Part shown: positions 9,214-21,154 of the stretch, piece by piece | Layout of the letters: the number at the start of each line of letters is the position of its first letter | How positions within the stretch are numbered: position 1 is the first letter of the stretch | Source: Hysterangium stoloniferum | Lineage: Eukaryota; Basidiomycota; Agaricomycetes; Hysterangiales; Hysterangiaceae | Assembly (NCBI GenBank): GCA_015178975.1 | Contig: WHVD01000013.1 | Coordinates: 1,054,001-1,118,000, forward strand | Reading direction: 5' to 3' | Length of the DNA: 64,000 nt | Notes under the pieces: model-generated | What the model saw: the letters and a program-made list of their open reading frames with translations, nothing else | The model's database searches: none | Told to the model about the DNA's origin: nothing | Made by a program: the position numbers and the translations under genes

Positions 9214-11827
9214 ACATGCGAATGACTACGGGCAAGAACCAAACACCTAGGTCTTCATCAGCTCCGAGTAGCTCCATGCCTTGTCAAAAATCCGCTAATT
9301 TGGAACCACCCCGTAATGTCACTTTGAGGAAGTCTTCGTCAACTCTCCAAGGATCAACTCCTATGGAGGATCCTTCCGGAGTAGTAGTGGATTCGTCAAC
9401 GAACATTCCACCCGACCCACCTGAAGAACGCTCGCCACTTGGGCAGTCGAACGCCCCTGGAGCCAACGTTGAGGCTGGTTGAGCACCCTCGCCTGTTCTC
9501 AGGTTCCCTCCGAGACAGGTTATTCTCAAGCAGTTCCTTGGAGGTCATATGATTTATGCTCAGCCCATCGACTTACAATGGGATATGTACTACACCGATC
9601 GAATCCCCGAGGATCTGGTTACCCCCTTTGTAAAGGAGTACAATACAGATTACCCCATTTTACCAGTGACTGTAGCAGTGTGGTTAGGTCGTTACCAGGT
9701 GATCTTATCGGCGTGAGATTTATTCACGTGACCAGGGAACCTTGAGGACTTGACCCGATCGATTCCTGAATGGTCAAATGAGGTGACTACCGCTACAGAA
9801 GGTGGAAGAAGGATTCTCAAGCAGGAGGTGTTTTCTCTATTCCTTGAAGCACTTCGTACGCATGATGATGCGTTGCAGATCCTGCACGTTCTGCTCGGCG
9901 GAGACCATGTCGTGCCTAAGGTTGACTACCAGTACATGTATATCCGCATGTTGGAGGAGTCTCTCAATGGAGTCACGCCAAATCTGCCGTTTGCGTACTT
10001 CACTTTAAGGGGTCGGCTGAAACGAAATCAAAGGAGACTCGATAAGATGGTTTTAGAGGTACTCCTCCCCTATAATGACTCGATACAGGTCCCCGATTCG
10101 CCTATCTCCACGACTAATTCATTCGTTCACAACCTAAATGGGTCTCCAGATACTCGTTTCCTACGTTCTCTCAACCGTCCTGTGATAATGGAGGACTTTC
10201 TGCTGGACTTGAGGACACAGGTGATAGAACACCTTCAAGAAAAGAGGATTGAGGTCTGTGCTCCCTTTCATCAACCTCAGCCACGTCAACTCCTGAACAC
10301 GATGGAGATAAAGAGACAAATAGCGATGGAATCTGGTCCCACGCCTGTTCAGGGAGATCCCTGCTCTCGCGTAGCGTTTGAGGGAGTTTCCAACAGCCCT
10401 AACGTCGGGAACGAGGTCACCGCTGTCAGAAACCGATCGGTTGCCAGCAAGGGTCAACTGTCCTTCTCTACAGCATTCACTGAGGGTATAGCTGGCCCAG
10501 TTGCTGGTCGAGGATCACTGAACCCAGATGGTCCCCACCATTCTCTGCCGATCACTTCAAATCCTTTCTTGCCATCAGGAGGACCTCCTAGTGATTCATC
10601 TGGGAGTTCGAATACTTCAGACCGAGGAGGGAACTCGGGACATGGGGAGCACCACAATAGAGTGCCTAATACCCCTTTTCGAACTCCGATGCGGTCTCAA
10701 GCTAGCGCGCTTATTGATGACTTACCTAAGGACAAGAAGATCACTCTTAACACCAGCGACCTCAAGATCAAGTGGTCTGACCTCCCCGAATATGATGGAG
10801 CCCAATCCAAGGCCTTGGACTATATCATAAACATCATGAGTCTTGCGGAGATATCAGACTCTTTGAGTGTGATGTTAGGAGTCACTCTGCCAAGACGACT
10901 CACGGGAAACGCTAAGGTCTGGTGGAGCACCTTAGACCATGAGCATCGTACTGAATTCAGTCAATCTCATGGGTCATTTCTCTGGGGCATCGTGGAAGGA
11001 TTGCTTGGAACTCGCTGGCGTGAATCCTTGGCCTTAGAATGGGAAGCCATGAAATTTCGACAAGTTGGTCATGATCGCGAGACACCTGTCCACTATATCC
11101 AACGGAGAGTTAAACTCTATCGCTTTCTATACGGTTCCATCAGGACAGAGGAGATGAGACACGCAGACTCATCCTCATGCTGCCTATAAAATGGCTCTAC
11201 CTTCTTCAAGGACAACCCATCGACGATATCATGAGTTTGTAGACTTATGCTAATAACCTGCAAGAAGCTCTGATTAACGCTTGGGTCCAAACACACCGGG
11301 AACGTTACAGGTTCCAGAAACCACGTGTAATGTTAGCAGAGGGTCAGGAAGGGGATTTTAGAGTCACCGACGACTTCTCTTCACCTAACCAGGTTCTCGT
11401 TAGTGAGACTAATGAGAGAGGCTCAACGAGAAGGACCATCCCTGACATCGCTAATTCAACGCAGGGAAAGCGTCACGGAAAAATGTTCTTCGAGAGGAGT
11501 AACAAGAAGAGCGTGGTCAAACCCACCAAGGAATGTTGGATATGTGGAAGTCCGGAGCATTTCAAGATAGACTGCCCTCAAGCTGGCAAAATGTCTCATT
11601 ATGTCTCTATCAACAAATGCTCCACACAGGATATGTCGGAGGAAGCTGAGGAGCAAAGGCTATATGAAGCGGTTCATGGACTATCTATACAAGGACAAGT
11701 AAATAGCTCTGATGACGAATTGACTTTTGTTTCCATTTATGCGCCCCAAGTCAGAGATAAATTAGTAAGGGAGGAAAATCGAATGACTGGTGAAGCTCTT
11801 CCGTCTGAAGTTTATGTGTCCATACTC
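9214..11827 (+). pseudogene. Gypsy-A gag remnant with CCHC zinc knuckle
   Basis: Structural gag protein reading mainly in one frame: a Ser/Pro-rich start near 9216, in-frame TGA stops at 9480, 9714 and 9729, then a 480-codon open stretch (9750-11189). A frame change near 11170-11190 leads to the C-terminal part (11330-11827). That part carries the knuckle CWICGSPEHFKIDC (C-x2-C-x4-H-x4-C), which packages element RNA. The three early stops are all TGA codons, two in CG-rich context where CGA is a likely ancestor. The frame is cut at its end by TRIM-t at the TACTC duplication. Confidence 0.8.
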
Positions 11828-12395
11828 TGTTAAAGGCATAGAAAAGAATTGACCCAGCCTGGGATTGAACCAAGGACCTCCTGGCTTTATATGCAGGTGC
11901 TCTTAACCACTGAGCTACTGGACCTATAGTCTAGTATTATATGATGGATTATATATACATATATATAAGGACTTATGATGCCAACTTGTGCTCTTATAAC
12001 AGTTTATATAACTGATGGCAAGCCTGGGTCTTATAACAGTTTGTCATATATAGATATTGTATTTTCCCATTTCTAACACTTCCCCTGAAATCAATATCTA
12101 ATCTATACCCTATGCAGCGCACCAAGCTCACGGGGCCCATAACCTGTTAAAGGCATAGAAAAGAATTGACCCAGCCTGGGATTGAACCAAGGACCTCCTG
12201 GCTTTATATGCAGGTGCTCTTAACCACTGAGCTACTGGACCTATAGTCTAGTATTATATGATGGATTATATATACATATATATAAGGACTTATGATGCCA
12301 ACTTGTGCTCTTATAACAGTTTATATAACTGATGGCAAGCCTGGGTCTTATAACAGTCTGTCACATATAGATATTGTATTTTCCCATTTCTAACA
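11828..12395 (-). mobile_element. TRIM-t: complete terminal-repeat retrotransposon in miniature (568 bp)
   Basis: Two 251-bp LTRs (11828-12078 and 12145-12395) flank a 66-bp internal domain; TSD TACTC lies at 11823-11827 and 12396-12400. In its own (minus) orientation the LTR runs TGTTAGAAATGGG...GCCTTTAACA. It is followed by GGTTATGGGCCCC, complementary to the anticodon arm of initiator tRNA-Met (a copia-style half-tRNA primer site), and ends with the purine tract TCAGGGGAAG before the second LTR. It has no coding capacity, so it must be mobilised in trans. Each LTR holds a tRNA-like module. Further LTR copies: 19022-19272, 27421-27671, 31628-31878, all 251 bp. Confidence 0.9.
11850..11924 (-). 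other. tRNA-like Pol III module inside the TRIM-t LTR
   Basis: On the minus strand a tRNA cloverleaf can be drawn: acceptor arm GGTCCAG / CTGGGTC (two G-U pairs), D arm GCTC/GAGC, and T arm CTTGG/CCAGG around TTCAATC. The anticodon arm is CCTGC-ATATAAA-GC(C)AGG with one extra base in its 3' strand. The A box TAGCTCAGTGG maps to 11917-11907 and the B box GGTTCAATCCC to 11871-11861. A T4 terminator lies just beyond (11845-11842). The same module sits at 12167-12241, 19044-19118, 27443-27517 and 31650-31724. It is not called a working tRNA because of the extra base, an odd AUA anticodon, and its position inside every LTR. Confidence 0.85.
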
Positions 12396-12396
12396 T

Positions 12397-13848
12397 ACTC
12401 GCCGCAGATTTCTTCGAAAAGGGAGACCGGCTGAGTGCTCATCGGCAGGACCTTGAAGGCCTGACTGAGAACTACCGTCAGACTGGAGATTCTCACGAAC
12501 AAATCAGCTCGAATTCGCTCTGTTTGCCTGGAGCTGATGTTGACACTTTCCCGTTTGATCCCGGGAACCCCCCCGACTTACTACCGTACGAGGACTCGGA
12601 TTCAGAGGACAGCGACGATGATCCAGTATTGGATTCCCCTTTGAAGCATGTTCCTTGCCGAAGTGAGTGCAGGAATGTAAGCTTGTCCCTGCGCAAGGAA
12701 AGTAAGAGGCCTAGAATCCAATACCCTCGTCCCAGTCGTCTGATGAAGGAGGATACTACGATCCTTTATCGAAAACGGGATCCTCCTAGTGGTTACTCTA
12801 GCATAGGAGTTGCAGCGCTCCATGTTTTCGGTCATGTAGGAACTCCCGATTCACCCAAACACGTTAAACTTCGAATGGACACGGGAGCGGATCTTTCCCT
12901 TATATCGGAGGAATTCTACAAGGAGCTGCAGAGTTTATATAAGTTGAAACAAGGACTCAAGTTGCGTCTAATCCAGCTCACGGGTAACGCTAAAGTTATC
13001 GGATATGTTAATATTCCTATTTACCTGGAGGACGACAGTGGAACATTACTGAAGTTCGCGGCGAAAACTTATGTCGTTAGAGGAATGACGGTGCCAATTC
13101 TTTTAGGAGAGGATTTCCATATTAATTACAAAATCGGTACTCTACTCTAAGAGATCAGCCATTGGGATCTAGACTTATTCTCCCGGGACGACAGGGTTTT
13201 ATTCCAGCCAGTTCTTCTAAGGAATCTCAACCTTTGACTTTCACTGTCAATAAGGCCCCTTTCGGGAAGCACGAGAAGGAGCAACCCAAGTTCACCTCTC
13301 TCCCCGATAAAGGTGTGCGTACTGAAAGAGTCGCGCGAGCCTTGGAGGATTGCACTATTGATCCAGAGTCAGCCAGACTAGTGCCTATTTTTGTTGAAGA
13401 TCTAAAGGGCGAGGAATGGATTGTTGAAGGAATTGTATTGCAAAACGAGGACGGTTCAATATTAGCCACACCAATCACGGCAATTTCAAGGAATAGTGCG
13501 GCAGTACCTTTAGCCAATCCATCGCTAACCCCTAAGACTATCCGATGAGGGGAGACAATAGGAATAATTCATGACCCCACTCGTTGGGCTCACAAGCCCA
13601 GGTCACTCGAGGAGAAAGGTTTAATGGTAGCAGGCACGACCAAGATCACACACCTTATTGAAAGTCTCTCTCAACTTGAGGAGGACCGTCAAGTCACCTC
13701 AGAGAGGCCTAAGCCACCTGTTGAACCAGAGATTGCGGACGATTTCGAACTGCCTGGTCCTAAGACGGCTGCAGTGGCTGATAATGAGAAATTTGCCTCA
13801 GAGGATCTTCACAAGTTAGTCAATTTGGGACCGGATATACAGTAGGCA
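12397..13848 (+). pseudogene. Gypsy-A protease region and linker
   Basis: Resumes the frame broken by TRIM-t. An acidic linker precedes the retropepsin-like motif RMDTGADLSLIS (about 12873), whose Asp would be catalytic; a partner strand reads TVPILLGEDFHI (about 13089). A stop at 13148, just after the protease, and a TGA at 13546 (CGA in the copy at 30820) break the frame. After 13640 comes an acidic/Pro-rich tail (ELPGPKTAAVADNEK) that the copy at 30740 lacks through deletion. The frame ends where unrelated sequence begins at about 13848. Confidence 0.8.
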
Positions 13849-13944
13849 ACAAAACCCTTACAATGTTTTACACTTTTTGAAAGACATGGCTATTCCTCCA
13901 GAAATAAATTCTGTAAATTGCTGAAAATATTATGTAATATACTT
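13849..13944. other. Foreign 95-bp insert replacing the start of RT
   Basis: Begins TA-CAGTAGGCAACAAAACCC, resembling a Tc1-type end next to a TA, and runs AT-rich to about 13944. Compared with the inverted copy (30640-30740) the block coding APAFVVYRNGKPRVVIDYRK is missing here, so the insertion came with a deletion. No second terminus was recognised. Confidence 0.45.
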
Positions 13945-13966
13945 CAACTTAATCATCTCACTGTTC

Positions 13967-14299
13967 TGTTAAAACTGCCTCCACTGTCTCCAAAACCTTC
14001 TGGAACCTTCTAGAACCTTGTAGAGGCTTCCAGCATGTTCCAGGGTATTCCCAGTTCATTTCCCATGACAGCTGTCAATCAGCTGTCACTTTGTATTCCA
14101 GCTGTCAATTAGCTGTCAGTTTCCATTCAAGCTGTCAATCAGCTGTCAACCAGCTGTCAACCAGCTGTCACTTATGACAGCTGACAAGCCTACTGATGTA
14201 TAACATATATAAGCTTGTAGTTAGTGACCTGAATAGCAACAACTTTCCTCAGACTTGTGTGTGTCACGTGTAACAGTAAGTCACAGGTCACTTTTAACA
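13967..14299 (+). mobile_element. Copia-1 solo LTR (333 bp) with TSD TGTTC
   Basis: TGTTAAAACTGCC...GTCACTTTTAACA flanked by TGTTC at 13962-13966 and 14300-14304. Contains a run of AGCTGTCA / TGACAGCT units. It interrupts the Gypsy-A RT; the sequence reads ATCTCACTGTTCCAGACG once one TGTTC and the LTR are ignored, as in the copy at 30640. Confidence 0.92.
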
Positions 14300-14304
14300 T
14301 GTTC

Positions 14305-17200
14305 CAGACGAATTCCCTTTACCACGTCAATCGGAGATCATGCAGGCACTGTTGGGATCAAATGTTCTTTCTTCTTTCGATGTGCTAGCTGGGTTTACTC
14401 AATTAGAAATGTTGGAGGACGATAAGCCCAAAACAGCCTTCAGATCCCATAGAGGGCTGTGGCAATTTAAAAGGATGCCGTTCGGGCTCAGAAACGGCCC
14501 CTCCACATTTCAGTGCATCATGCAAACAGTTTTAGCACTCTACTTGTGGATTTTTTGTTTAGTCTACATCGATGACATAGTCATATTCTCCAAGAACTGG
14601 GATGATCATTTGCTTCACCTGAATCAGGTGCTTGGCGCTATCGCTTCAGCCGGTATCACACTCTCTCCCAAGAAATGTTTTATCGGATATAATTCGATCT
14701 TGTTGTTGGGTCATAAAGTATCCAGGTTGGGTTTTTCAACCCACCAAGAAAAGGTTCATGCTATATTGGAATTGGCCCCACCCACTAATATTTCTGAACT
14801 GCAACGATTCCTTGGAATGGTCCTTTACTTTTCAGCATATATACCATTCTATTCATGGATGGTGTCCCCTTTATTCTCGCTCCTAAAAAAGGGAACACCC
14901 TGGACGTGGACCACTGAACATGTCCGAGCTTATGAGGATGTTAAAACCGCATTAGGATCAGCTCCAGTGCTGGGACATCCAGTTAGTGGGATGCTCTATC
15001 GATTGTATACAGACACTTCGGATTTTGCCTTGGGTTGTTGTCTCCAACAAGTCCAGAAGATGGCTTTAGGAGACTTAGTGGACACTAAAATCTATGCCCA
15101 AGCCAAGTTAGCTTTTGACCATGCGCAGAATGTGCCATCCTTTGTTCATCGGTACAAAACCAAACAGCCCGAGATTGAGTGGTCAGATTCGTGGGGACCC
15201 ACTTTTGAGGTGACCGAAGTTACTGTTGAACGAGTCATTGCATATTGGAGTCGCACACTGAAAAGCGCTGAATGCAACTATTCTGCTACTGAATGGGAAG
15301 CGTTAGCAGCAAAGGAGGGACTAATCCACTTCCAACCTTTCATTGAAGGTGAACATGTTCTGCTCATTACAGACCATGCAGCTCTGCAATGGGCTAGATC
15401 TTACGAGAACACTAATCGTCGACTAGCCGCATGGGGGGCGATATATGCTGCATTTCCAGGTCTCGAGATTTTGCATCGAGCAGGGAGAGTTCACAGCAAC
15501 GTGGACCCACTATCCAGACTCCCTCGGGTACCAGCCTTCGTGAGCCCTATTAGAGATGATTTGCAGGCTATCACCTCGACCTCTCTGGACAAGAGCACTG
15601 AGAAAAAACTATGGAAGGACGAACCCGCTAAGAAGGCAGTCTTCTCTATCATACTCGATTCTATGGAACCTTTCGGAGTAACTCAAAAGGTCCGACAGTC
15701 AGAATGGGATTCTCATAACGCAGTAAGGAACGACCAGGAAGACGAGTCTGACTTCGCATTGTGTCATCCTCAGCTACTAATCAGCATCGAGGAGGGATAT
15801 ATAAAGAAATTTCTAAAGGGTTATTCAAAGGACTCCGTTTTCAGGAATCTCTACGCTCTAGATGTGTACCCAGAACCATGATTAACTCGATTTTAAGGTT
15901 GGTACATGATAACCCTTTTGAGGGAGCACACGCCGGAGGCCAGCGGTTGTTCAACCTGATGAAAGACCGGTTCTTTTGGCCAAAAATGCTACAAGATTGC
16001 GTGTCGTACGCGTGTACCTGCGACATCTGCCAAAAAACCAAAGTCGATCGCACCGCTCGTCAAGGAGCCCTCAGACCAGCTGATGTACCTTTTAGGCCAT
16101 TCGAGGTAGTTTCTATGGATTTAATCACTGGACTACCCGATTCAGGAAAGGATTCGTATTCTGCAGTCTTCGTCGCCGTTGATAAATTGACGCGTTATGC
16201 TATTACAATACCTACCTTTTCAAACCTTATGGCTGAAGGATTCGCACGAATATTTGTCAAACAGGTGGCAAGCCCCTTCGGACTGCCCTCTTGAATAATC
16301 TGTGACCGGGATAAGAGATGGACCTGCAGGTTTTAGCGGAAAGTCTGTAAGATCTATGGTACCACCCTTGCGGTATCTTCGGCTCATCATCCTCAAACGG
16401 ATGGGCAAACGGAGAATATGAATGTGACCATAGAACAGATGCTTCGAGCCTATTGTGCTTCTGCTAAGGAAAGGTGGTCCCAGTGGATTGAGGTAGTTGT
16501 TCACGCATACAACTCAACTGTTCACAGTTCCACAAACTACGCCCCGGCCTTCTTATTATTGGGATACCTTCCAAGAGGAATGTCTCGAGTCCTAGGAGGT
16601 GACGAACCCCTAGTTCCTAGAGAACTATCAGACAGCCCTATGGCCGACCAATGGATCCTCGAGCTAGAAAATCATCAGCAGATGGTGCGGGATTCAATCG
16701 CTCGAGCCCAAGAGATTCAAGCATGAGTGTATAACAAGAAGCAAAGACCTGTAGAAGATATCTCTGAGGGAGACTTTGTATTGGTGAACCCCCACTCCCT
16801 TGAACTGGTGGAAGTCAAGGGAACGGGGAAGAAACTAATACAAAGACGGATTGGACCATTCGAGGTCCTTGAGAAATTGAACTCTCAAGTATTTAGGCTT
16901 AAGATCCCCCTGGAGTATCCGATGTGTCCAGTCATTAATCGGGATCATCTGCGGAAATATCAACCCTCTCCTTCCAAGCTAGGTCCGAGACCCCAACTTG
17001 AGAACCTAAGAGAGTTGAAATCAGATCATGAAGAATATGAAGTCGAAGCTATTGTTGGACATAGGAAACAGCGAAATTGTCTGCTATTTAGGGTGCGCTG
17101 GAAAGGTTATGGACCCGAGGAGGATTCGTGGTTAAGCAGCACTGACCTTAGAAATGCTCCGGCACTTCTGAGGGCATACAAGGCGCTGTTCAACATTTAA
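14305..17200 (+). pseudogene. Gypsy-A RT, RNase H, integrase and chromodomain
   Basis: Reverse transcriptase with F-x-RMPFGLRNGPSTFQ and the active-site YIDD (about 14562-14573), RNase H with DTSDFALG, the integrase HHCC zinc finger (HAGGQRLFNLMKDRFFWP, C-x2-C), the integrase core (MDLITGLPDSGKDS, CDRDKRW, GQTENMN), and a C-terminal chromodomain (about 17035-17197: YEVEAIVGHRKQ, FRVRWKGYGPEEDSW). The chromodomain normally steers integration to histone-marked chromatin. Breaks: a frame change after 15866, a TGA after GLPS (16291), TAG in the R-F-W block (about 16334) and TGA at 16725. The N-terminal fingers of RT are lost at 13849. Non-autonomous today. Confidence 0.88.
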
Positions 17201-17557
17201 CGGGATATATGCGCTCGAGGAATCATCTATTCTATCATTTATTCCATCTCTTTCGTAACTTCCTTTCAGAAATATCTCAGTCATTCAGCGAGCCACCTCA
17301 TTGGCTTTTATTCTCTTTCATTTTTCTATCCCTCCGGTCAATTGGGACAACCACTAATTGGCGGCGGACACATTTACCCAAAACCCAGCCACAATTAATG
17401 AATTTTATTTAATGACCAACCGAGCAGAGTTTCAATTCAATATATATAAGAAAGTACACGTAAATTCGCATAAAGTTTCTTTATCTTTCACACCACGTCC
17501 TTCACCTATCTACAGCCCTTCCCTCTATCTTCAACTTCACCACTTTATCGTGCTATA

Positions 17558-19570
17558 ATGCTCCCTTTCCAACAAAACAAGCAAGTCCTCCCTAAGTTCA
17601 AAAAGGTCCCACGAGCCCCGACAGCCAGTACATCCACGACCGGTGGGGGATTCATCACCCGCGTGCCTCGTACAGACAATGTCGAGAGCAATCGGGGTAC
17701 CCAAGAATCAACCCCCCTGTCGACTTTCTCCTTTGGTGATGAGCCGGGGGAAATACCAGTACGGATTGGAGCAAGCCGTTAGGGCCCTCCGTCAGACCGT
17801 CATCTGAGGAAGTTGCTGCTATCATGCGGAAGCAGGAAATGTTTATGGAAGAACACAACGCAAGGAGGCTCACCCGCAAAAGAGAAAGGCGCGCTGAGTA
17901 TAGAAGTCAACAGAAGGTGAGGGGAGCAAGAGAAGGAGTCCCCTCCAAGCGACAGCGGCGTGAGTACAGAGCGCAATTCGGAAACAGAGCTTCTGCGCCG
18001 ATCCTTCCCCCCTCGGGAGAGAAATGGGCCGACTTCACGGAGACCGATGATAGTGAGGGTGGGACGCCTTGCATTAGGACGATGGGAACCAAGAGCTGGA
18101 AGGAGAAGGAGGGCACCATCTTTTATGACTGGGAACTACTTCGACGCATTAAGTTGCAACGAATAGTTCTTACCCGAGGGGACGGTCAAATGTTGCCCCA
18201 GCGAGAAAAGGGATACTGTAGGGGACCAATTGATTTTTCCTCAGATGAGGATGAGGAGGAAGACGAGAATAGGAATGATGTGTATAGCATCCGATATCTG
18301 GGAGAGGATTGCCATGAAGGGTTCCTTCTCCCATCAAAAGTTCGCTTCATAACCAGCGACCCCAATCAAAGACAAACACGGAGACCGTCATCCAGAGTAT
18401 GGAGGGGTCACTGCCCTAGTCAACAGTCACTGGAACGCGAACCTTCCACGATTCCGGTCCCACGTCTTTCGCCAACGTCGAGGCCCCTTCCCATCATTCA
18501 CCCTACACACACTCCCTCAGCCCCGATTCTGGCGCCTCATCTCTCTCCCTCCCCGAAAGCTACACCGGTCCCGACCCCACTTCTGCCATCACCGGGTATC
18601 CCTCCCGACTCTCTGTATTCATATTGCATGTCCTTATGTAGCCCTATCCAGGACCTTCCACCAGAGCGAATGGATGTCGATTTGGACCCTCCTACACCGG
18701 ATGTCATCGTTCCCATGGCAAGCAGAAAGGCGAAGGAGATGCAGAAAGCCACCACTCCTCTCCGAGAACAATCCCCTATTCCCGTCCTCGACAGCCCGCT
18801 TCCCCCCACTGAGCCCGTATCCACAACTTTCTGGATGCGAGTAGCTGTCAACTACCCTTCCGAACAGTTTCCTGTCAGAAGGGTGCTATCACAGCTCGTG
18901 CCGGTACTTCAGCAACCGGTCCTTCAAGGAAGCCTTAAGGGTTGTCGCGGTCTGGCTCCGTTGTCGGAGATAATGGAGAATTTCTATCTCTCCTTCGAGG
19001 ATCTCGCAGAGGGGAAGAACTTGTTAAAGGCATAGAAAAGAATTGACCCAGCCTGGGATTGAACCAAGGACCTCCTGACTTTATATGCAGGTGCTCTTAA
19101 CCACTGAGCTACTGGACCTATAGTCTAGTATTATATGATGGATTATATATACATATATATAAGGACTTATGATGCCAACTTGTGCTCTTATAACAGCTTA
19201 TATAACTGATGGCAAACCTGGGTCTTATAACAGTCTGTCACATATAGATATTGTATTTTCCCATTTCTAACAGAACTTTGCGCGAGCAGCACAGGAGATT
19301 AAACTCTCTATGTTCCGGTACATCATAGTGGAGCTTCACCGTCTGCCCCCAGACTCAGCGAGTGTCCTCTCTATTGCTGGCCTAGTAGATTTACTCGAGG
19401 CCCTCATCCTGACGTTTCCCACAGAGACCACCACGCAGCCACACATTCCTGCCCCGCTACCTGCGTCTTCGTTTCCCCTCCCCAATGCTCCTCTTCTCAC
19501 GCGGATTTCCGCTCCACCGGTTAGTGTCTGCACAGTCATTCGTTGCAGAGAGAAAGCCTACAGATGATGG
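17558..19570 (+). pseudogene. Gypsy-A extra sense ORF downstream of integrase (unknown role)
   Basis: Starts MLPFQQNKQVLPKFKKV about 360 bp after the chromodomain stop. It is about 600 codons when the pieces are read together: a basic N-terminal third rich in Arg (RRLTRKRERRAEYRSQ), an acidic Asp/Glu run (SSDEDEEEDE), a long Pro/Ser-rich middle, and a hydrophobic C-terminal block (APLSEIMENFYLSFEDLAEG, MFRYIIVELHRLPP). A one-base loss in a G run (about 17747; six Gs at 39117) breaks the frame, and the TRIM-t LTR at 19022 splits it. The same ORF recurs at 38930-40701. I recognise no family. Retention in two copies suggests it belongs to the element, not to a captured neighbour. Confidence 0.65.
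19022..19272 (-). mobile_element. TRIM-t solo LTR with TSD GAACT
   Basis: 251 bp, identical in length to the other four copies; GAACT at 19017-19021 and 19273-19277. Lies inside the extra Gypsy-A ORF, whose frame continues (GKN-FARAAQEIKLS) when the insert is ignored. Carries the tRNA-like module at 19044-19118 with one base change in the anticodon stem. Confidence 0.92.
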
Positions 19571-19757
19571 GCCAACTCCTTGTACAAGAATTCTAGTGAT
19601 TTGGCTCGGGTGAGAATAGCCGAATCTTTCAGAGTAAAAAGGGAATGATGGGGAAACATCATTTTGGACCTTGGGGGATCCTCACAGGAAGCTTGGGGCG
19701 GTGTCCCAGATGCTCTTTGACACCTTGTATAGCACATCCCTTCGAACTGGGGGGCAC

Positions 19758-20400
19758 TGTGAAGGGTATGCATATATGCATAATTGGACTAAGGAATAAT
19801 AGTTGGATTATAGTACTTTATTATTTACCTTTTATTTTCTTCATTTACATTCTTTCTATATTTCGAGCATACCCTTATTTTGTAGTTCGAAGCTTTGTGT
19901 ATACGTATGGGCACTCTCGGTGCCAAACAATAGACACTTTTTACCCAGCAGACACCACCTCGTAAATGACCCAGATGTCGAATAGCGAGAGGTGTCAAGG
20001 GTAAAGTCTCAACTACCTATAAAGGTAGTATTCTCTCACATACTAAAGTACTTTGAACTCGAACCGTGAAGGTCGAGTTCCCCTCTAAGGTCTTTGCGCT
20101 CGTCGACACTATAGTCGACTTGCGCTACTATATCTTTACTTTAGATATTCAGCTTCTCATTGATTATCTATCTTGCGTCCAGCTATGAGTTGTACCATGA
20201 AGGTCAACTCTTTCCTTCTCTCATTCTAGCCGTCAAGAGCAACTGTACAGTTGCTCTTGTGATGTATAGCGTGTCTCCTTACTAGTACTGCCAGTCTAGT
20301 AATCTACAATATTGTACTGTACGGTCAATACCTACTAATAGTAGTTGAATAAACACTATTCTTCGTATATAGAACGGTCAGAATCTATCGACTCTTCACA
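19758..20400 (+). repeat. Gypsy-A 3' LTR
   Basis: 643 bp, same ends as the 5' LTR, followed by the AGAAG duplication. The 26-bp palindrome lies at 20234-20259. Scattered transitions separate the two LTRs, indicating the insertion is not brand new. Confidence 0.9.
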
Positions 20401-20500
20401 AGAAGACTGGTTGTCAAGATATAAAGTAAATGAAGTCTTTTGTAGATATCCCAATTCCTCAAATAAATTCCACAACCAAAGTACCTCTTGAGCAGCTGAC
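20401..20500 (-). pseudogene. Copia-3 RNase H middle piece
   Basis: Continues the fragment at 7798-8022: on the minus strand it encodes SAAQEVLWLWNLFEELG and LYLDNQSS, the conserved copia RNase H stretch before S-x-VA-x-PEHHGR. Cut upstream by LTR-E at the CTGAC duplication; 21136-21153 adds a few more codons (YIAAVSAA). Confidence 0.85.
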
Positions 20501-21135
20501 TGTGAGAGGTATGGTGAAATACACTCAGGAAATATAGTCTGGATGAGCTCATACTATATTTCCATCATTATTTCTACTTTCTCTCTATTTTATTATACAC
20601 TTATAATTAGTTTGATGACCTATGTATGTGGTACATCGACTCTTGTGGGCACATACACGCCAAACTTATATATTCTAGCGCCCATAGTTAGAACTCAGAC
20701 ACATTTTACCCCACAACCACGACTTACCCAGACACCAATTAGTGTCCTGTAAGTTGTGATTGGGGTATCATCTCGACTGTCACAGATGGGCTTTGACTAT
20801 CTACACAATCAGAGTTTCGAACTATACTAGTTGAAACTCCACCTTTATCTCAATCTGTGTGGACTACATCCACGCTACTCTGTTATTTAACTCTCTCGTT
20901 ATTCTTTTCTACACTCAAGCAGTCCCTCAGAATCATACTTCACAGTTGATTCTTCTTATTCGTTTTAGCTCTCTATTCTACTTTAGATAGCTATTTCATC
21001 TGACCATATTGAACTAAACAGTCAATATGCATTCAGTCCGTATTAGACTTAGATAGTCAATACATCTTTGTCTCATACTTAAATGGTCGATATTCTTCGT
21101 ATATAGAATGGTTAGAACTTCCACCACTCTTCACA
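20501..21135 (+). mobile_element. Solo LTR-E (635 bp) with TSD CTGAC
   Basis: TGTGAGAGGTATGG...CTCTTCACA, CTGAC at 20496-20500 and 21136-21140, inserted in the Copia-3 RNase H. A truncated relative lies at 52495-53072. Both contain paired short inverted motifs such as GTTTCGAACT and the CTTCGTATATAGAAYGGT block near the 3' end. Confidence 0.9.
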
Positions 21136-21154
21136 CTGACACTGCTGCAATATA

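Larger units (their letters stand above)
8023..20400 (+). mobile_element. Gypsy-A: full-length chromodomain Ty3/gypsy element with nested insertions
   Basis: Two 643-bp LTRs (8023-8665 and 19758-20400) of equal length begin TGTGAAGGGTATG and end CTCTTCACA. TSD AGAAG lies at 8018-8022 and 20401-20405. Inside, in order: gag with CCHC knuckle, aspartic protease, reverse transcriptase, RNase H, integrase, chromodomain, then an extra sense ORF of unknown role. Nested inside are solo LTR-S (8735-9208), TRIM-t (11828-12395), a Copia-1 solo LTR (13967-14299) and a TRIM-t solo LTR (19022-19272), each with its own TSD. Stops, frameshifts and loss of the N-terminal part of RT make this copy dead. Partial copies lie at 28077-31627 (-) and 36181-40701 (+). 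Confidence 0.93.

Noticed and set aside
11850..11924. A normal tRNA gene
   Set aside because: It lies in every TRIM-t LTR, has an extra base in the anticodon stem and an unusual AUA anticodon; reported as a tRNA-like module instead.
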